Origin: CAXXOK01 sp963675655
GTDB lineage: Bacteria; Bacillota; Clostridia; Christensenellales; Aristaeellaceae
DNA length: 64,000 bases
Assembly (NCBI GenBank): GCA_963675655.1
Contig: OY776489.1
Location: 2,232,001 to 2,296,000, forward strand
Direction: 5' to 3'
Part shown: one piece after another, positions 61,358 through 64,000 of the stretch
Numbering within the stretch: the stretch's first letter is position 1
Layout of the letters: every line of letters begins with the position of its first letter
The notes under the pieces: generated by a model
What the model was told of the DNA's origin: nothing
Databases searched by the model: none
What the model saw: only the letters and a program-made list of their open reading frames with translations
Program-made: the position numbers and the translations under genes

Positions 61358-62917
61358 TTATTTGTAAACCGCGTCGATTTGAGCCTGCAAGTTCGCCATA
61401 ACGGTTTCGATACCGGCATCCAGAAGCGCCTGACGGAACTCCGCTACATAAGCTTCGGGATCGCCTTCCTTACCAAAGCAGATAACGGGCGCATAGGTAC
61501 GGAATACGTTGGAAAGGTTATCCAACTCGATGGAAATATCGTCCGTCTCAAACACGATCTGGCCGTATGGATAGTCGATCTTTACAGCATCGTATTTTTT
61601 CAGCAAAGCGTCGTAGGAATCCCAGTCGATAGCTGCATCACGCAGTTCCAAATCATCGTTGCGGCCCCACCAGTAATCAAACGTTACACCATCTACGGTC
61701 TCATCTGTATAAGAAGCAGGACGCTCACGGTAGCCCTCTTCGTTGATGATGTACTGCTCGCCCTCGATACCATAGTTAAATAGACGATAGAAAGTGGGGT
61801 CGTTGCGGATCAGGTCATATGCCATCAATGCACGCTCGGGGGAATCGCTTTGCGCGGCAATTGCCAATGCGCCATGCGTAATGTTCAATGATACGAGCGT
61901 ATCGCTCTCTTCGCCAAACCAGAAGAACTGCACGTCGCTGCCGGGCTGATACTGATCCATCTCAAACAGCTTGGTTCTCCACGTCTGGGTATGATGCTGA
62001 TGCGCACCGGTAAGGCCATCCTTCATTTCGGCCCAAACATCGCCGGTATAGTTGAGCACATCCTCGCGCCAGTAGCCCGCAGCAGACCACTGTTTCATCA
62101 ACTTGGCAAAATCTACAAGGCTGTCGCCTTCTAAGAAGAAGTTGGACAGGGTATAGGGGTCGTCTTTACTCGTGCCGAAGAACAGCGGAACGGAGAAACC
62201 TTCGATATTGATACCGCCGGTTTTGCTGGCAATCCAGCCGCCCAGCATCTGATCGGAATACGAGGAACCGCTGCCGTCCGCATCCCACGGGATTACATCG
62301 GGATAAGTATCTTTGATGTACTGGAAGTAGGTGCCAAGATCTTCCCAGCTATGCACGCCATCCAACCCGGCTTCGGCTGCCCAATCGCCACGGTAGAGGA
62401 AGCCGTGGTTGGTCCACTGCGCGTAATTATCTTCAGGAATCAGGTAAATTACGCCATCATACTTGCACAGGTTCCAATGCTCCTGCGATACGGATGCATA
62501 CGTCTTGGGGCAATAGGTTTGCAGCATGTCTTCGCTAAGCGCCAGGAAAGCGCCGTTCTTTGCATTCGGCCAAGCGTCCAGCCAGTCGGTCGCGGTGCCG
62601 ATGAGGTCCACAGTGCCGTCTTGCATAGCAAGCGCCAGATTGTACTTCGTTTGCCAATCCGTCCATTCGATCCACTCAATCTGGATTTCAGCGTTAATGG
62701 CTGCGGTCAGCTTCTCATTAAATACAGCAAGGGCTTCATTGGTTTTATTGGTGGGGATGTTGCCTGTTACCAGAAAGGTGATCACTTCATGCTTACTGGT
62801 ATCAACACCGGGGAACCACTCGGAATAGTCTGTTGCTTCGGCTGTTTCCGCCATTGCAGGGGCCAGACACAGCATCATTACGAGCACAACCAACAGGGAC
62901 AGTAATTTTCTTGCCAT
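61358..62917 (-). CDS. Sugar ABC transporter solute-binding lipoprotein-type protein (LplA-like)
   Basis: I choose ATG 62917 (MARKLLSLL), with AAGGAGGACT upstream. The 519-residue protein starts with a hydrophobic signal (LLVVLVMMLCLAPAMAE) in which Cys may act as lipobox-like residue, though the fit is poor. The rest is a large family 1 binding protein (VITFLVTGNIPTNK, IDWDSYDALLKKYDAVKID). It resembles LplA/YtcQ-like proteins used by carbohydrate importers. It captures a carbohydrate outside the membrane for the permeases downstream in genomic order but upstream in transcription. No ATPase is encoded nearby; a shared MsmX-type ATPase is usual. Confidence 0.87.
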   Translation of the reverse strand: MARKLLSLLVVLVMMLCLAPAMAETAEATDYSEWFPGVDTSKHEVITFLVTGNIPTNKTNEALAVFNEKLTAAINAEIQIEWIEWTDWQTKYNLALAMQDGTVDLIGTATDWLDAWPNAKNGAFLALSEDMLQTYCPKTYASVSQEHWNLCKYDGVIYLIPEDNYAQWTNHGFLYRGDWAAEAGLDGVHSWEDLGTYFQYIKDTYPDVIPWDADGSGSSYSDQMLGGWIASKTGGINIEGFSVPLFFGTSKDDPYTLSNFFLEGDSLVDFAKLMKQWSAAGYWREDVLNYTGDVWAEMKDGLTGAHQHHTQTWRTKLFEMDQYQPGSDVQFFWFGEESDTLVSLNITHGALAIAAQSDSPERALMAYDLIRNDPTFYRLFNYGIEGEQYIINEEGYRERPASYTDETVDGVTFDYWWGRNDDLELRDAAIDWDSYDALLKKYDAVKIDYPYGQIVFETDDISIELDNLSNVFRTYAPVICFGKEGDPEAYVAEFRQALLDAGIETVMANLQAQIDAVYK

Positions 62918-62988
62918 GATTGAGTCCTCCTTATTCAATTGAATCGGTATTTCCTACGCCGTTTACACAAACGACGATGAAACCATGA

Positions 62989-63921
62989 TTATCCCTTTAC
63001 TGCGCCGACAGTAAGACCGGCAACAAAGTATTTTTGCACAAAGGGATATAACAGGATGATTGGCCCGGTGGCCAGTGTAGCAGTAGCCATTTTTAGCGTT
63101 TCGCTGGGTAAATCGTTCAGTACGATATTAGCGCCTGCCAGAGAACTTTTCAGCGACGCGACTTTATTAATGATATTATATAGTTGATATTGCAGCGGGC
63201 GATACGTTACCTGCGAACCCAGAAATAGCGAGGAGAAATACCATTCGTTCCAATACCCCAATGCGAGGAAAAGACCAATGGTAGCTAATGCCGGCTTCAT
63301 GGAAGGCACAATCAGGCTCCAGAAAATTCGGAAATCGCCTGCACCGTCGATTTTGCCCGATTCGGTAATGGCATGTGGTATAGCCTTGACATAATTCTTC
63401 ATAAGAATAATCAACCAAGGGGACATGAGAAGCGGCAGGAGAACCGCCCAATAGGTATCCTTTAGCCCATATATCTTCACAATGATGTAGTAAAACGGTA
63501 CAAGGCCAGCGCTGAACAAAGATGTGAAGTAGATGTAGAAAGAGATGACGTTTCGGAAGGGGAAATCTCTTCGCTGCAAGGCATAACCTGTCATAGAGAT
63601 GATTGCCAACCCAATGGACGTACCAATCAGTGTCAGCGATATAGTAACGATATAGGAGCCGATCAACTGGTCGGGAGAGCGGAAAATTAAGTTGTAGGAG
63701 TAGAGGGAAAAATCCGACGGCCACAAGGTAAAACCGCTGCGGCGTATGGCGGCTTCCGTAGAGAAGGATGAAGCGATAATCATCCAAAACGGAATGATGC
63801 AGGCAACGGCGAAAACAGCCACCAACACGTATGTTGTTACACGGATAATGCGATCCGCATTATCAATTTTAACTTTGGTAGGGTGAAAAACCATGGGGTT
63901 TTCCGGCTGTTGATGATTCAT
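62989..63921 (-). CDS. Carbohydrate ABC transporter permease (LplC/MalG-like)
   Basis: The start is the second ATG (63921), 9 bases after GGGAGG; the first, at 63927, is too close to the site. The 310-residue protein has six TM helices and the EAA-like loop around PHAITESGKIDGAGDFRIFWSLIVPSM near residues 200-225. The N-terminal part contains the VACIIPFWMIIASSFS helix of LplC-type permeases. It forms the channel with the second permease upstream and transports an oligosaccharide taken by the binding protein. Confidence 0.9.
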   Translation of the reverse strand: MNHQQPENPMVFHPTKVKIDNADRIIRVTTYVLVAVFAVACIIPFWMIIASSFSTEAAIRRSGFTLWPSDFSLYSYNLIFRSPDQLIGSYIVTISLTLIGTSIGLAIISMTGYALQRRDFPFRNVISFYIYFTSLFSAGLVPFYYIIVKIYGLKDTYWAVLLPLLMSPWLIILMKNYVKAIPHAITESGKIDGAGDFRIFWSLIVPSMKPALATIGLFLALGYWNEWYFSSLFLGSQVTYRPLQYQLYNIINKVASLKSSLAGANIVLNDLPSETLKMATATLATGPIILLYPFVQKYFVAGLTVGAVKG

Positions 63922-63936
63922 ATTCATACCTCCCGC

Positions 63937-64000
63937 CTAAAACAGTGAGTAGTCTGGTTCAATCCGTTTGACGATGCCGTTTGCCAACATGACGATAGCG
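63937..64000 (-). CDS. Carbohydrate ABC transporter permease (LplB-like), C-terminal end (partial)
   Basis: The reverse frame from the right edge reads a hydrophobic end, AIVMLANGIVKRIEPDYSLF, then a stop at 63937-63939. This is the short tail usual for LplB-type sugar permeases that pair with LplC. The rest lies beyond the window. It precedes the LplC-like gene by 15 bases, so the two are one operon. Confidence 0.72.
   Translation of the reverse strand, partial: AIVMLANGIVKRIEPDYSLF

Noticed and set aside
1..64000. CRISPR arrays, tRNA genes, rRNA genes, prophage or integrase genes
   Set aside because: No regularly spaced repeats, no clover-leaf-like gene with a conserved T-loop in the intergenic stretches, and no phage or integrase signature were found by reading. 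A tRNA scan was not possible.

Overview
The window looks like chromosomal DNA from a low-to-mid GC Gram-positive, most likely an uncultured gut-type member of the Clostridia. The grounds are the dgt-dnaG-rpoD-trmK-nif3 block, a T-box leader on pheST, a PhoP-box pst promoter, the yaaO-like/tmk pair, the pepQ-efp-CD1247 block, a RaiA-type long hibernation factor and an LplA/B/C-like sugar importer. Ribosome binding sites are strong AGGAGG types and many genes overlap by 1-4 bases. The species cannot be named from this sequence. Most of the window is core housekeeping DNA. I see no prophage, integron, CRISPR array or defence island.

Layout. 1-6.3 kb: the 3' end of an iron-dependent alcohol dehydrogenase, a flippase-like membrane protein, then a leftward HAD phosphatase, YgiQ-type radical SAM protein and a secreted repeat protein. 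6.4-11.8 kb rightward: PLP decarboxylase-fold protein, a HAD phosphatase fused to thymidylate kinase, mnmA, a structured leader that is probably a raiA-motif RNA, hpf/raiA and a small duplicated membrane protein ending at a strong terminator. 11.8-12.4 kb: a gene-free stretch holding a palindrome-rich element. 12.4-22.4 kb leftward: dgt, dnaG, rpoD, trmK, nif3-like, zinc-ribbon coiled coil, pyrimidine nucleoside phosphorylase and a secreted protein, with a VanZ-RDD membrane protein upstream. 22.7-25.6 kb rightward: pstS-pstC-pstA under a PhoP box, without pstB. 26-29.8 kb leftward: T-box, pheS, pheT.

29.9-31.6 kb: a solitary AAA ATPase, a palindromic element and the RNase P RNA gene (leftward). 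31.6-42.2 kb rightward: membrane protein, RNA pseudouridine synthase, methyltransferase, C-S lyase, dipeptidase, RqcP, ispD, ispF, comEC, holA and a tiny membrane protein. 42.2-48.9 kb leftward: cdaA, cdaR, a Tyr/Pro-rich membrane protein, a MinD-like ATPase, an RNA m5C methyltransferase and an aldo/keto reductase. 49-58.7 kb rightward: radC, a DUF218 protein, rsmG, a LUD protein, pepQ, efp, an acidic zinc-ribbon protein, a PanT-like ECF component with a long leader, coaX, hom and plsY. 58.9-64 kb leftward: an ABC sugar importer (two permeases and a binding protein) and a GH2 glycosidase.

Working together: pst imports phosphate under PhoP control. PanT plus CoaX take up and phosphorylate pantothenate. 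CdaA and CdaR make c-di-AMP and control its synthesis. The terminal importer and GH2 enzyme form a carbohydrate-use locus. The most unusual items are the HAD-thymidylate kinase fusion, the structured RNA or repeat elements at 10.6, 11.8-12.0 and 30.9-31.0 kb, the pst operon without its ATPase, and the tightly overlapping module of Tyr/Pro-rich membrane protein and MinD-like ATPase.
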